From Bdellovibrionaceae bacterium UBA6502 (GTDB lineage: Bacteria; Bdellovibrionota; Bdellovibrionia; Bdellovibrionales; UBA840): 64,000 nt of DNA. This document shows positions 40,822 to 49,997 of this stretch, one piece after another. The stretch's first letter is position 1. Each line of letters starts with the position of its first letter. Under the pieces are notes generated by a model that was not told the DNA's origin, searched no databases, and was given only the letters and a program-made list of their open reading frames with translations. The DNA lies in the NCBI GenBank assembly GCA_002436415.1, contig DJMA01000007.1, positions 30,462-94,461 on the forward strand, given 5' to 3'. Made by a program: the position numbers and the translations under genes.

Positions 40822-41560
40822 TAAATGGGCGAATATTAAACATAAAAAAGGCGCCGCGGATCAAAAGCGCGCTAAGGTTTTTACGAAAATTGCAAAAGAG
40901 GTAACTGTAGCCGCTAGATTAGGTGGTGGGGACATTGATGCAAACCCAAGACTAAGACGAGCCATTGCTAGTGCTCGTGCTGTTTCAATGCCGAAAGACA
41001 ATATTGATCGAGCGATCAAAAAAGGAACTGGAGAAATGGGGGATGTTGATTTCGAAGAAATCACATTCGAAGGTTATGGCGCTGGTGGTGTAGCTGTTAT
41101 GGTGGATTGTTTAACGGATAACCGTAATCGTACTGTGAGTGAAGTTCGTTTTGCTTTTAAAAAAGGAAACGGAAGTATGGGAGAGAATGGCAGTGTTGCC
41201 TGGGTATTTGAGACAAAGGGAGTGATCGGTTTCAATGAAATGGATGGCTTGGATGTAGAAAAACTGCAAGAAATTGCAATTTTAAATGGTGCAGAAGATA
41301 TCGAAGAAGATAGTGATTCTGTGACCATTTACTCAAGTACGGAAGACTTTGATGCTTTGAGTACGGCGATTGAAGAAGCTGGTTTTCAACCACAGCGTAG
41401 TGAGGTTTCTAAAATTCCTTCTAACACCGTTGAGTGTAGTGGTGAAATGGCTGATGATGTGATTAAGCTTATTAATTTGTTAGAAGATCTTGATGATGTT
41501 CAAAATGTTTCGGCTAATTTTGACATTTCTGATGAAGAGTTAGAGAGAATTTACTCTTGA
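40808..41560 (+). CDS. YebC/PmpR (TACO1)-family protein
   Basis: The 250-residue protein starts MAGHSKWANIKHKKGAADQK, the signature N-terminus of the family, and continues with RLRRAIASARAVSMPKDNI and the conserved YEGYG-like FEGYGAGGVA. Members have been described as transcriptional regulators and, more recently, as ribosome-associated factors for polyproline translation, which would complement the nearby efp. It precedes ruvC with a four-base TTGA overlap, a common arrangement. Confidence 0.93.
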   Translation: MAGHSKWANIKHKKGAADQKRAKVFTKIAKEVTVAARLGGGDIDANPRLRRAIASARAVSMPKDNIDRAIKKGTGEMGDVDFEEITFEGYGAGGVAVMVDCLTDNRNRTVSEVRFAFKKGNGSMGENGSVAWVFETKGVIGFNEMDGLDVEKLQEIAILNGAEDIEEDSDSVTIYSSTEDFDALSTAIEEAGFQPQRSEVSKIPSNTVECSGEMADDVIKLINLLEDLDDVQNVSANFDISDEELERIYS

Positions 41561-42057
41561 TCGTTTTTGGTGTAGATCCTGGTTCTAATTTAGCTGGTCT
41601 TGCGGTTTTGAAAACAAGCTCGCAAGGCGAACAGCGACCAGATTTATTGGCTCTAGATATTTATAGTACGAAAAAAGGAGCATCTTTCGATGAAAAGCTT
41701 TTTAAAATACTTACTGAGATTGAAAAGGCGGTCATCGAGTTTCAGCCAGATGTTTTAGTATTAGAAGAAGCTTTCACTGGTGCAAATATCCAAAGTGCAT
41801 TGCGATTGGCTGAAGTACGAGGTGCAATTATATATTTAGCGCAAAAAAACAAAATCAAAGTGGAGCATATTGCTGCTCGAAAAGTTAAGAAAGCCATCAC
41901 AGGTAAAGGCAATGCTAGTAAAGAAAGTGTGGCCAGTTTTTTAAAGTTCGAATTTTCACTGGGAGATCAAGAAATTCCAGTAGATGCAAGTGACGCTTTA
42001 GGCATTGCTTATAGTTATTGTGTGGGGCTTAATTCGACGGCCTTAGAAAGTTTTTAA
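41557..42057 (+). CDS. ruvC: Crossover junction endodeoxyribonuclease RuvC
   Basis: RuvC resolves Holliday junctions. The 166-residue protein has the four acidic catalytic residues at D7 (VFGVDPG), E70 (VLEEAFTG), D143 and D146 (VDASDALGIA). The start is a TTG overlapping the yebC stop by four bases, consistent with coupling. ruvA and ruvB lie about 2.3 kb downstream, separated by fadD and the histone gene. Confidence 0.95.
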   Translation: MIVFGVDPGSNLAGLAVLKTSSQGEQRPDLLALDIYSTKKGASFDEKLFKILTEIEKAVIEFQPDVLVLEEAFTGANIQSALRLAEVRGAIIYLAQKNKIKVEHIAARKVKKAITGKGNASKESVASFLKFEFSLGDQEIPVDASDALGIAYSYCVGLNSTALESF

Positions 42058-42066
42058 ACAAAAATA

Positions 42067-42096
42067 AAAAAAGCCACTGAGATAGTGGCTTTTTTT
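42067..42096. terminator. Bidirectional terminator between ruvC and fadD
   Basis: AAAAAAGCCACT (42067-42078) pairs with AGTGGCTTTTTTT (42084-42096) over a five-base loop, usable from both sides by the convergent genes. Confidence 0.95.
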
Positions 42097-42098
42097 GT

Positions 42099-43775
42099 TT
42101 AGGCAGAAGCTTCTTTTTTAGGTCTGAGCTCTTTTCTTAAGATTTTACCAACATTTGATTTTGGTAGTTCATCTCTAAATTCAACAAACTTTGGTCGCTT
42201 GTAGCCAGTGAGGTTTTCTTTACAGAAGTTTAAGATCTCTTCTGCGCTAAGGCTGTCATCTTTTTTGACGACGAAAACTTTAACTACTTCACCAGATCTT
42301 TCGTCGGGAACTCCGATAGCAGCCACTTCTAAAACTTTTTCCATTTTCACAACAACATCTTCAACTTCATTTGGATAAACATTAAAGCCAGAAACTAAAA
42401 TCATATCTTTTTTGCGATCAACGATTTTAAAATAGCCTTCTTCGTCCACCATGGCTACGTCACCGGTTTTTAACCATCCATCCTTGGTAAGAATTTTTTC
42501 AGTTTCATCGGGACGGTTCCAGTAGGCTTTCATGATTTGTGGTCCTTTGGCCCATAGCTCACCAGCTTCGCCCATTGCTACTTCATTGCCATCGTCGTCA
42601 CATATTTTAATGTCAGTACTTGGTAGTGGTAAGCCGATGCTTCCAACCTTTTCTGTGCCATCGATTGGGTTACAGCAAAGTACAGGAGAGGTTTCGGTTA
42701 GGCCATAACCTTCTGCGATGTGGGTTCCTGTTTTTTCTAACCATCGTTCCATAACGGCTTTTTGCATAGCCATACCGCCTGCTACAGAAATTTTAAGAGA
42801 GCTAAAATCTACACTTGAAAACTCTGGGTGGTTCATCAAAGCATTAAACAAAGTATTTAGTCCTGTCATAACAGTGAACTTGTGTGCTTTCATTTCTTTA
42901 ATAAAACCTGGGATGTCTCTCGGGTTAGTGATTAATACGTTCTTACAACCTAAGTAAGTAAAGGCCAGGAGATTTACGGTGAAGGAGAATACATGATAAA
43001 GAGGAAGGGGAGTTAAAATAACTTCTTCGCCTTCTTTCAAGGCGCTTCTCATCCAACAACGAATCTGCATCATATTTGAAAGTAAATTTCGGTGAGTAAG
43101 CTCTGCGCCTTTGGCCACACCCGTTGTTCCTCCGGTGTATTGTAATATTGCAGTGTCATCTAATTCCATTTCAACGGGGCGAAGTCTTTTGCCGCGGCCC
43201 CATTTGATACAATGGTTAAAGTCAATGGCTTGCGGAAGGTGAAAACTAGGTACCATCTTTTTTAGGTGCTTTACAACTTTATTAACGATTAAAGATTTAG
43301 GGAAACCTAATTGATCGCCTAGTTCGGTTACGATCACATGTTTGATGGATGTTTTTGGTAAGATTTTTTCTAGCTTATCTGCGAAGTTGGCTAGAATTAC
43401 GATTGCTTTAACTCCGGCATCTTTAAATTGATGCTCCATCTCCCTTTCTGTATAGAGTGGGTTTGTGTTTACCACAACTAAACCAGCTCTTACTGCGCCA
43501 AAAAGGGCGATAGGAAATTGCAGTACGTTAGGCATTTGGATCGCGATTCGGTCGCCTTTTTTTAATCCAAGATTTTCTGTTAGGTAACAAGCAAAGGCTT
43601 TACTTCTAGTATCAAGGTCCGAAAAACTTAGGTCTTTACCCATACAATGAAAGGCTTCTTTTCCGGCATAGACTTTCATTTTTTCTTCCACCAATTGCTT
43701 GATGTTTTTGAAATTTTTTAAATCGATTTCTAGGTCAACACCTGCAGGATAACTTTTCTGCCAAATTCTTTCCAT
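42099..43775 (-). CDS. fadD: Long-chain fatty-acid-CoA ligase
   Basis: The enzyme activates fatty acids to acyl-CoA through an acyl-AMP intermediate. The 558-residue protein has the AMP-binding P-loop YTGGTTGVAKGAE, the GYGLTETSP motif, the FadD-type linker GWLKTGDVAMVDEEGYFKIV and the catalytic Lys in SNVGKILRKELR. It is the length of E. coli FadD. It is bounded by terminators, so it appears to be a single-gene transcript. Confidence 0.92.
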   Translation of the reverse strand: MERIWQKSYPAGVDLEIDLKNFKNIKQLVEEKMKVYAGKEAFHCMGKDLSFSDLDTRSKAFACYLTENLGLKKGDRIAIQMPNVLQFPIALFGAVRAGLVVVNTNPLYTEREMEHQFKDAGVKAIVILANFADKLEKILPKTSIKHVIVTELGDQLGFPKSLIVNKVVKHLKKMVPSFHLPQAIDFNHCIKWGRGKRLRPVEMELDDTAILQYTGGTTGVAKGAELTHRNLLSNMMQIRCWMRSALKEGEEVILTPLPLYHVFSFTVNLLAFTYLGCKNVLITNPRDIPGFIKEMKAHKFTVMTGLNTLFNALMNHPEFSSVDFSSLKISVAGGMAMQKAVMERWLEKTGTHIAEGYGLTETSPVLCCNPIDGTEKVGSIGLPLPSTDIKICDDDGNEVAMGEAGELWAKGPQIMKAYWNRPDETEKILTKDGWLKTGDVAMVDEEGYFKIVDRKKDMILVSGFNVYPNEVEDVVVKMEKVLEVAAIGVPDERSGEVVKVFVVKKDDSLSAEEILNFCKENLTGYKRPKFVEFRDELPKSNVGKILRKELRPKKEASA

Positions 43776-43860
43776 ATTTCCCCCTAAAGGACCAATGCAA
43801 TGATCCCTTCGAGCTTAGTGGGTTCTAGGCATCTCGTCTAGTTTTATTTAGTGCCTGAAT

Positions 43861-43889
43861 AAAAAAAAGCCACCGATAAGGTGGCTTTT
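43861..43889 (-). terminator. Terminator after the histone-fold gene
   Basis: AAAAAAAAGCCACC (43861-43874) pairs with GGTGGCTTTT (43880-43889). On the minus strand the stem ends in a run of eight T, an efficient terminator for the histone gene. Confidence 0.94.
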
Positions 43890-43914
43890 ATCTAGTTTCA
43901 GAGGAAACTATAAA

Positions 43915-44154
43915 TTAGCTCATGAAATCGTGAGCACGAACAGTTTTACGTCCGTTAGCTTCAGCACGCTTAGTAGCTTGCTCGATAAGTAGGTAAACCC
44001 ACTCATTCAAACCTTCAATAGCATCAGCAGATACGTTTACATCTGACTCTTTAAGAGCAGATTTTACTTTGCTACCAACTAAAAGCATTTCTTTAGTCTT
44101 AGCAGTTTTCTTTGCAGTAGTTTTCTTCTTAGTAGTTTTTTTCTTAGCAGCCAT
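43915..44154 (-). CDS. Bacterial histone-fold protein with a lysine-rich N-terminal tail
   Basis: The 79-residue protein has two parts. Residues 2-22 are a tail of Lys, Thr and Ala only (AAKKKTTKKKTTAKKTAKTK) apart from E22. Residues 24-79 read as a histone fold: alpha-1 (VGSKVKSALK), loop 1, a long alpha-2 (SADAIEGLNEWVYLLIEQAT, to about residue 66), loop 2 with the DNA-contacting GRKTV, and a very short alpha-3 (RAHDFMS). The RKTV-x-A-x-D pattern is that of archaeal histones. Bdellovibrio bacteriovorus has a related short histone (Bd0055) that is an abundant chromatin protein. The gene has AAGGAG, its own promoter and its own terminator, suggesting high expression. Confidence 0.88.
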   Translation of the reverse strand: MAAKKKTTKKKTTAKKTAKTKEMLLVGSKVKSALKESDVNVSADAIEGLNEWVYLLIEQATKRAEANGRKTVRAHDFMS

Positions 44155-44194
44155 GACAAACTCCTTGTGCTGTTTTTTGTTTAAGTGAAATCAG

Positions 44195-44222
44195 CATATA
44201 GATAGGGAAAAAAGCTTGTCCA
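44195..44222 (-). promoter_or_regulatory. Likely promoter of the histone-fold gene
   Basis: On the minus strand TGGACA (44222-44217) and TATATG (44200-44195) are separated by 16 bases, about 40 bases before the ATG. The -35 has one mismatch to consensus. Confidence 0.5.
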
Positions 44223-44331
44223 GTAAAAAAAATAAGGAAATTGAAAAACGTCTTAAAAAGCGCAAAAAAAGGTCAAAAATGCCGCGTTAGCATAGAAATT
44301 CTGGCTTTTAAAGCATTCCATTAGCTCGTGC

Positions 44332-44359
44332 TTGCTAAGAAAATGTCTCCTGGTATAGT
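44332..44359 (+). promoter_or_regulatory. Likely promoter of ruvA-ruvB
   Basis: TTGCTA (44332-44337) and TATAGT (44354-44359) are separated by 16 bases, 27 bases before the ruvA ATG. It diverges from the histone promoter. Confidence 0.5.
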
Positions 44360-44386
44360 GTATTTCGTGATTAGAGGTGAGTTAGC

Positions 44387-44965
44387 ATGATTGCAAGAAT
44401 TCGTGGAAAAGTATTATGTATTGAAGAAGAAAGTTTGGTAGTAGATGTGCAAGGATTAGGCTATGAGCTATTTTGCAGCGCGAATACAATGGACCAAATT
44501 TTACCGGGAGACGATGTTGATCTTCAAGTCTTTACTCACGTAAGGGAAGAAGTGCTGCAGCTATTTGGCTTTATCGACCGTAGCGAGAAGAGCTTGTTTT
44601 TATCTTTATGTAAGGTAAACGGCATTGGTCCTAAGATGGCTATGCAGATTCTGTCAGGGGCTCGCCCAGAAATGATTATTTCCTGGATTGACCAAGGGGA
44701 TGTAAAAGCTTTGATGAAATTACCAAAGCTTGGAAAGAAAAAAGCAGAACAGCTAGTTTTGTCGTTAAAAGGAAAACTAGTGATGGAAGAAGATGCTCAG
44801 TCTGTTTTAAAGCTTAGCCCTGAGAAGCAAGATTTAAAATCAGCCTTAATGAACTTAGGTTATAATGAAGAACAAGTAGAAGGTGCCATTAAAGAAATTG
44901 GTGACTTCAGTGGTTTAGAAAACGGAATCCGAAAAGGTTTAGGGATTCTTAGCGCGGGATTATAA
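44387..44965 (+). CDS. ruvA: Holliday junction branch migration protein RuvA
   Basis: RuvA binds four-way junctions and recruits RuvB. The 192-residue protein has an OB-fold N-terminal domain (MIARIRGKVLCIEEESLVVDV), the two HhH motifs (LCKVNGIGPKMAMQIL; LMKLPKLGKKKAEQLVLSL) and a C-terminal RuvB-binding domain (DLKSALMNLGYNEEQVEGAI). ruvB follows after three bases. Confidence 0.96.
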   Translation: MIARIRGKVLCIEEESLVVDVQGLGYELFCSANTMDQILPGDDVDLQVFTHVREEVLQLFGFIDRSEKSLFLSLCKVNGIGPKMAMQILSGARPEMIISWIDQGDVKALMKLPKLGKKKAEQLVLSLKGKLVMEEDAQSVLKLSPEKQDLKSALMNLGYNEEQVEGAIKEIGDFSGLENGIRKGLGILSAGL

Positions 44966-44968
44966 TAA

Positions 44969-45997
44969 ATGGCAAGAATTGTAAGCGGTGAAAACCTTAG
45001 TACACGAGAAGACAAAATCGAAAAGAGTCTCCGTCCAACGCGATTTGAGGATTTTCCGGGGCAACATAAGGTGAAAGAAAAAATTCAGATTTATGTGCAG
45101 GCAGCAAAAAAACGTGCTGAGGCCATGGATCATACTTTATTGTGTGGGCCTCCTGGTTTAGGAAAAACCACGCTTTCTTATATTTTAGCGCAAGAGTTGG
45201 ATGTTCCTATTAAAACCACCTCAGGCCCTGCATTGGACAAAAAAGGGGATTTAGCTGCTATTTTGACGAGCTTACAACCCAATAGCATATTATTTATTGA
45301 TGAAATTCACCGTTTAAACAAAGTGGTGGAAGAATATTTATATTCTGCCATGGAAGACTATACGATTGATATTGTCACAGGTGAGGGCTTAGGGGCTCGT
45401 ACCATGAAGTTTAGCTTGGCCCCCTTTACCTTGGTAGGTGCAACCACTCGAGCTGGTTTAATGGATAAACCTTTTTTAGATCGCTTTGGTATTGTTGAAA
45501 GACTTAGTTTTTATGACCAAAAAGACCTTGCGAAAATCGTGGAAAGATCGGCTTATCTTTTAGAGGTAAAGATGCAAGAAGAGGCCGCACTTGAGATTGC
45601 GGGACGTTGTCGCGGGACTCCACGAATTGCTAACAGGCTTTTGAGAAGAGTCAGAGACTTTGCTGAAGTTAAATCGGAAGGTGTGGTAACCAGAGAAGTG
45701 GCGAAGTTTGCACTAGAACAACTAGAGGTGGACTCTGTTGGACTTGATGATATGGATCGACAAATCCTATCTGTAATTTGCGAAAAATTTGCTGGTGGAC
45801 CTGTTGGTATTGATACACTGGCCGCGAGTCTTTCTGAAGAACGGGGAACCATTGAGGAAGTTTATGAACCATATCTGTTGCAGCAAGGTCTAATTCAAAA
45901 AACTCCACGAGGACGAGTTGCTACTAATAGCGCTTTTGAGCATTTGGGTTTATTGACTGAGGCGAAGAAATCAGAATCTAAAGACCTAGTTTTATAG
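44969..45997 (+). CDS. ruvB: Holliday junction DNA helicase RuvB
   Basis: RuvB is the AAA+ motor of branch migration. The 342-residue protein begins with SLRPTRFEDFPGQHKVKE and has Walker A CGPPGLGKTTLS, Walker B LFIDEIHRL, sensor GATTRAG and the arginine-finger region FLDRFGIVERL. The C-terminal winged helix ends in IQKTPRGRVA. It is co-transcribed with ruvA. Confidence 0.97.
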   Translation: MARIVSGENLSTREDKIEKSLRPTRFEDFPGQHKVKEKIQIYVQAAKKRAEAMDHTLLCGPPGLGKTTLSYILAQELDVPIKTTSGPALDKKGDLAAILTSLQPNSILFIDEIHRLNKVVEEYLYSAMEDYTIDIVTGEGLGARTMKFSLAPFTLVGATTRAGLMDKPFLDRFGIVERLSFYDQKDLAKIVERSAYLLEVKMQEEAALEIAGRCRGTPRIANRLLRRVRDFAEVKSEGVVTREVAKFALEQLEVDSVGLDDMDRQILSVICEKFAGGPVGIDTLAASLSEERGTIEEVYEPYLLQQGLIQKTPRGRVATNSAFEHLGLLTEAKKSESKDLVL

Positions 45998-46057
45998 CTT
46001 TATAAAAGTCAAAGCATGGCTTACAAAACTTTCAGTTTAACTAGGTGTTTGCTTTTT

Positions 46058-47287
46058 CTAATCGATAAAAGCAGAGCTAGAACAATGGTTTTGTTTTCCC
46101 TGTGTGTTTAGATGTAGGCTAGCGGGATTTTTTAAACGATAATATTTTACATTGGTTTTGGCGAAGCTGCTGTACAGCGCATCCACGGCTCCCAGATCTT
46201 GAATTTGGTAGCTGCTAAACTTATTGATTCCGTTTTTCGTAAAAGTTAAATCAAAGGGGAGATAGTTTGCTGCATGGATGGGGTTTTTCTTGCTGTTTGC
46301 ATAAATGATAAGATCACCCACTTGTGGCATTTCAAACTCACCCATTGGACGGTAATATCTGCTCAGGTGTTTTTTGAGTTCCTCTTTACTGCTATACTCT
46401 ACGTTAAATGCAGACTGTCGACTGGAATTCATTGCACAGTTAAAACAATTTGGGCCACCTTGTTTTGAAAACTTAGCGTAAGAAAACTGCATGAATTGTG
46501 GTAAAATCTCAAGCAAATTTATTCGCAGAGGGAGTTTTGAATTTACTTGCCATTTTATGAGTAAGTACTCCTCAATTTCTTTGAAGCTCAAGCTGCCAGA
46601 AAATCGTTTGGCGATCTCACGAATGTCATTTTGCGTATTGATGTTTAAAAAGACTTCTAAATTATTATGACTTTTCAAAATCTGTTCTTGTATCAATTCA
46701 TATTTTTTGGAGTCGGGGATTAAATCCCAATTAAAACGAGTAACAGGTAGTAAGAGTTTTTGATTGATAGATTGGACAACAAGGCCTTTTAATTTGTTTT
46801 TCCCTTCTGAGGAAAGATCTAAGTTTTCTAGCCATTGGCTTAAGTCATTTTCACTTTTGAAGTTAATGGCGAGAGGAAGTCCAATTGTATTGGCCATGTA
46901 TTGGTAGATTTTTTGAATCTGTTGGAGTTCTAAATTTTCTAACAAGTTTAAGTCTAAAAAATAGTAAGCTCGTAGTGAGCTTTGCGAGGGAACCTCATAA
47001 AAGCTAAATAAATATCCGGTTTCTATGCCACTGCTTTGCCTTTGCATTTGTTTTGCAATGATCGAGTTTAGCTTTAGGCTCAATCCTATTTGATTTAAGT
47101 AGAGATGAAACTTTAGAGAATTGTCCACAACCCAAAGTTCTTTGTCGGAGCTAAAAACATTTTCCTGCCAGACTTGCATGACTTCGTTTGGCAGTTCCAG
47201 ACTTTGTTTTTTAATATCAAGCCAAGCTGGTTGAGCTATTGCGCTTAAACTTAATAAAAAGAAAAATAAGATAGATATCAATTTCAA
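46058..47287 (-). CDS. Secreted protein with a papain-like (NlpC/P60-type) cysteine-peptidase motif
   Basis: Not firmly recognised. I place the start at a TTG (47287) with AGAGG eight bases upstream, because it gives a clean signal peptide (MKLISILFFFLLSLSAIAQ). The frame is open further upstream to a GTG at 47329. The last ~110 residues hold GGPNCFNCAMNS, then PQVGDLIIYANS, HAANYLPFD and FTKNGIN. This order of Cys, GDLI and His, then FxKxG, matches NlpC/P60-type cell-wall hydrolases. The first 300 residues have no clear match. Confidence 0.5.
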   Translation of the reverse strand: MKLISILFFFLLSLSAIAQPAWLDIKKQSLELPNEVMQVWQENVFSSDKELWVVDNSLKFHLYLNQIGLSLKLNSIIAKQMQRQSSGIETGYLFSFYEVPSQSSLRAYYFLDLNLLENLELQQIQKIYQYMANTIGLPLAINFKSENDLSQWLENLDLSSEGKNKLKGLVVQSINQKLLLPVTRFNWDLIPDSKKYELIQEQILKSHNNLEVFLNINTQNDIREIAKRFSGSLSFKEIEEYLLIKWQVNSKLPLRINLLEILPQFMQFSYAKFSKQGGPNCFNCAMNSSRQSAFNVEYSSKEELKKHLSRYYRPMGEFEMPQVGDLIIYANSKKNPIHAANYLPFDLTFTKNGINKFSSYQIQDLGAVDALYSSFAKTNVKYYRLKNPASLHLNTQGKQNHCSSSAFID

Positions 47288-47456
47288 AATCAGGCCTCTA
47301 GTGGCTTGAATTATAAAGCAGTCTCTCACGAACTGCCAGTTTAGCTATAGGATTAGAAGTTTTTGCAGTACTGTAAAAAAAATTGATAGCTGTTAATTTG
47401 TACTAGGTAAAAGCAATGGTTTTAGAGTTTTCAGAGGCCGGGTTTTAAAATAAGAA

Positions 47457-47720
47457 TTAGCGATTCAAATCATCACAATCATACTGAGTCCCAATAAAAT
47501 CCCCACCAAAGCCAGCTAGCGTACAATATTTGTGGTAGAAAATGATAGGACGGGGATCTTCGTGCTCAGGGCTTGGGGTATAAAAGGTAAAACCATCTGC
47601 GGCATAAGCGCCGTAGTGCACGTCTTCGCCCACCGGCATATCAGGTGGTCCATGGTGTTTTTCGTCACTGGCACAAGATATAAGAAATAAAATAAATAGA
47701 AGAAGTGAGACTGACTTCAT
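47457..47720 (-). CDS. Small predicted lipoprotein
   Basis: The product of about 87 residues has a lipoprotein signal (LLLFILFLISC), with the lipobox Cys followed by Ala, Ser and Asp, so the inner membrane is possible. The mature part is His/Pro/Asp-rich (DEKHHGPPDMPVGEDVHYG) with two further Cys. Function unknown. An ATG two codons upstream is an equally possible start. Confidence 0.6.
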   Translation of the reverse strand: MKSVSLLLFILFLISCASDEKHHGPPDMPVGEDVHYGAYAADGFTFYTPSPEHEDPRPIIFYHKYCTLAGFGGDFIGTQYDCDDLNR

Positions 47721-47851
47721 GACCATAGGATAGCTCTAAAAATGTCTTATTTTGCTAAAAAAGCGAGAAATTCGCCGTAATTAATTCATAAGACGAGTCG
47801 GAGCCTTCCAAAAGTCTTGTTTCTAGTAGCTGTTTCAAAGATAATGAGTTC

Positions 47852-48754
47852 ATGTATTTACAAAGCACAGTAAAAGAAAGAGTCAAAGTTGAGGGCGTTG
47901 GTCTTCATAAAGGGGAGCCTGCTTCCATTACTTTTTGCCCTGCACCAGAAGACACTGGGATTCATTTTGTTAGAAGAGACATTGAAGGTGAGCCTTGGAT
48001 TTCTCCAAAGGCGCAATTCGTAAAAGCAACTCAGCTAGCCACCACTTTAGGCTCTGATTATTTTAGTGTTTCGACAGTTGAGCATTGTTTATCTGCTGTT
48101 ACGGCATTACGAATTGATAATTTAATCATCGAACTTAGTGGTCCAGAAATCCCTATTTGTGACGGCAGTGCAAAAGATTTTTATGATGCCTTAATGGCTG
48201 TGGGGGTTGTGGAGCAAGAGCAACCTAGAAAATACGTACGTGTTACTAAGCCAATCTATTTTGGAGATGGAGAAAAGCACGCTTATATCGTTCCTTACAA
48301 TGGACTTCGTGTTACTTGTGAAATTGATTTTGATCATCCTGAAATCGGTCGTCAAAAAATAGACCTTGATGTAAATCCACAAAGCTTCGGAGAGGAAATT
48401 TCCCGAGCTAGAACCTTTGGTTTTCAGAAAGACGTTGATCGTCTTCACGCAGCGGGCTTAGCCCTGGGTGGTGGCTACCATAATGCAGTGGTTTTAGGAG
48501 AAGATCGTGTAATGAATGAAGAGGGGCTACGTTGGCAAAATGAGTTTGTTAGACACAAGGCTCTTGATGCTATTGGTGATATTGCCACTCTTGGTAAGCC
48601 TTTGCTTGGACACATAATTTTGTTTCGAGCAGGCCATGATTTGATGAATAAATTAATTCAAAAACTCCTCGAAAATGAAGATAGTTACGTCGAAATGGAG
48701 CTGGGAGCTGGTTTGACAGACCAAGCTGTGGTTCAAAAGACTTTGTGGGTGTAA
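47852..48754 (+). CDS. lpxC: UDP-3-O-acyl-N-acetylglucosamine deacetylase LpxC
   Basis: LpxC catalyses the committed step of lipid A synthesis. The 300-residue protein has the zinc ligand H78 in STVEHCLSA and the second pair in FVRHKALDAIGD. Other motifs are LSGPEIPICDGSA and SRARTFGF. It stands alone, and the other lipid A genes are not nearby. Its presence supports an LPS-type outer membrane. Confidence 0.96.
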   Translation: MYLQSTVKERVKVEGVGLHKGEPASITFCPAPEDTGIHFVRRDIEGEPWISPKAQFVKATQLATTLGSDYFSVSTVEHCLSAVTALRIDNLIIELSGPEIPICDGSAKDFYDALMAVGVVEQEQPRKYVRVTKPIYFGDGEKHAYIVPYNGLRVTCEIDFDHPEIGRQKIDLDVNPQSFGEEISRARTFGFQKDVDRLHAAGLALGGGYHNAVVLGEDRVMNEEGLRWQNEFVRHKALDAIGDIATLGKPLLGHIILFRAGHDLMNKLIQKLLENEDSYVEMELGAGLTDQAVVQKTLWV

Positions 48755-48863
48755 TTTACCCACTGAGTCATCGCTAAATTCTTGCATTCATTCAGTAATT
48801 TCCTTTAAAACTAGCTATTCTAATTTTAGCTCATAGCGGCCGTTTGTTTGAAGGAGATAGACT

Positions 48864-49970
48864 ATGATTATTGGTGTACCAAAAGAAATTAAAATCAGTG
48901 AAAATCGAGTAGGTTTAACAGAGGCAGGTGTTCAACAGCTGGTTGCCGATGGTCATGATGTTTATGTTCAAAGAGATGCTGGTTTAGGCTCTGGAATTTC
49001 CAACGAGCTTTATGAGGAGGCAGGCGCTAAGCTTCTTGATAGCATTGGTGAAATTTATCAAAAGGCAGAAATGATTATTAAGGTGAAAGAACCTCTTCCT
49101 GCTGAATATGATCTGTTAAAAGAAGGGCAAATTCTTTTCACTTACCTTCACCTTGCGGCGGAGCCAGCTCTAACAAAAGCTTTGTGTGATAAAAAAGTAA
49201 AAGCCATTGCCTATGAAACCATCGAGGCAAAAAATGGAAGCCTACCTTTGTTGGTTCCAATGAGTGAAGTGGCAGGAAGAATGGCTACACAAATCGGTGC
49301 TTTCTATCTGCAAAAAGACAAAGGTGGAAAAGGCATTTTGCTAGGCGGAGTGACAGGAACTAAGCGAGCAAAAGTTACCATCATTGGTGGTGGGGTTGTT
49401 GGGATTAATGCTGCAAAAATGGCGGTTGGCCTAGGTGCTGATGTGACCATTTTAGAGGTAAATCACAGTCGCATGGAATACCTAGATGATATTTTTGATG
49501 GACGTGTAACTACTTTGTATTCAAGTATGGTTAATATCGAGTCTTGTGTTGCTGAAACAGACTTGTTGATTGGTGCTGTTTTACTTCCTGGAAAAAAAGC
49601 TCCTCATTTAGTAACGGAAGAAATGGTTCGCGGTATGCAAAAAGGTTCTGTAGTTGTAGACGTGGCTGTGGATCAAGGTGGATGTATTGCTACATGTAAA
49701 CCAACGAACCACGAACAACCTACTTTTGAGTTAGATGGTGTGATTCATTATTGTGTTCCTAATATGCCAGGTGTGGTTTCTAGAACTTCCACTTATGCAC
49801 TGACAAATGTAACTCTTCCTTTTGCAAGAAGAATTGCTAGTCTGGGAGTTGAAGAGGCTATTGCTAATGATGAAAATCTACTAAAAGGTTTGAATGTGTA
49901 TGATGGCTACGTTAGGTATGAGCCGGTGGCTACGGATTTAAATCTAGAATATCGTCCATACGGTCAATAA
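48864..49970 (+). CDS. ald: Alanine dehydrogenase
   Basis: Ald interconverts L-alanine and pyruvate with NAD. The 368-residue protein starts MIIGVPKEIKISENRVGLTE and has the NAD-binding GGGVVGINAAKMAVGLGA and the family segments KVKEPLPAEY, YLHLAAEPALT and NMPGVVSRTSTYALTN. The ATG has AAGGAG upstream. A terminator follows. It may support growth on amino acids, consistent with a protein-degrading lifestyle. Confidence 0.96.
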   Translation: MIIGVPKEIKISENRVGLTEAGVQQLVADGHDVYVQRDAGLGSGISNELYEEAGAKLLDSIGEIYQKAEMIIKVKEPLPAEYDLLKEGQILFTYLHLAAEPALTKALCDKKVKAIAYETIEAKNGSLPLLVPMSEVAGRMATQIGAFYLQKDKGGKGILLGGVTGTKRAKVTIIGGGVVGINAAKMAVGLGADVTILEVNHSRMEYLDDIFDGRVTTLYSSMVNIESCVAETDLLIGAVLLPGKKAPHLVTEEMVRGMQKGSVVVDVAVDQGGCIATCKPTNHEQPTFELDGVIHYCVPNMPGVVSRTSTYALTNVTLPFARRIASLGVEEAIANDENLLKGLNVYDGYVRYEPVATDLNLEYRPYGQ

Positions 49971-49997
49971 GGTTTTTTAAATTTAAATTTAAATTGA

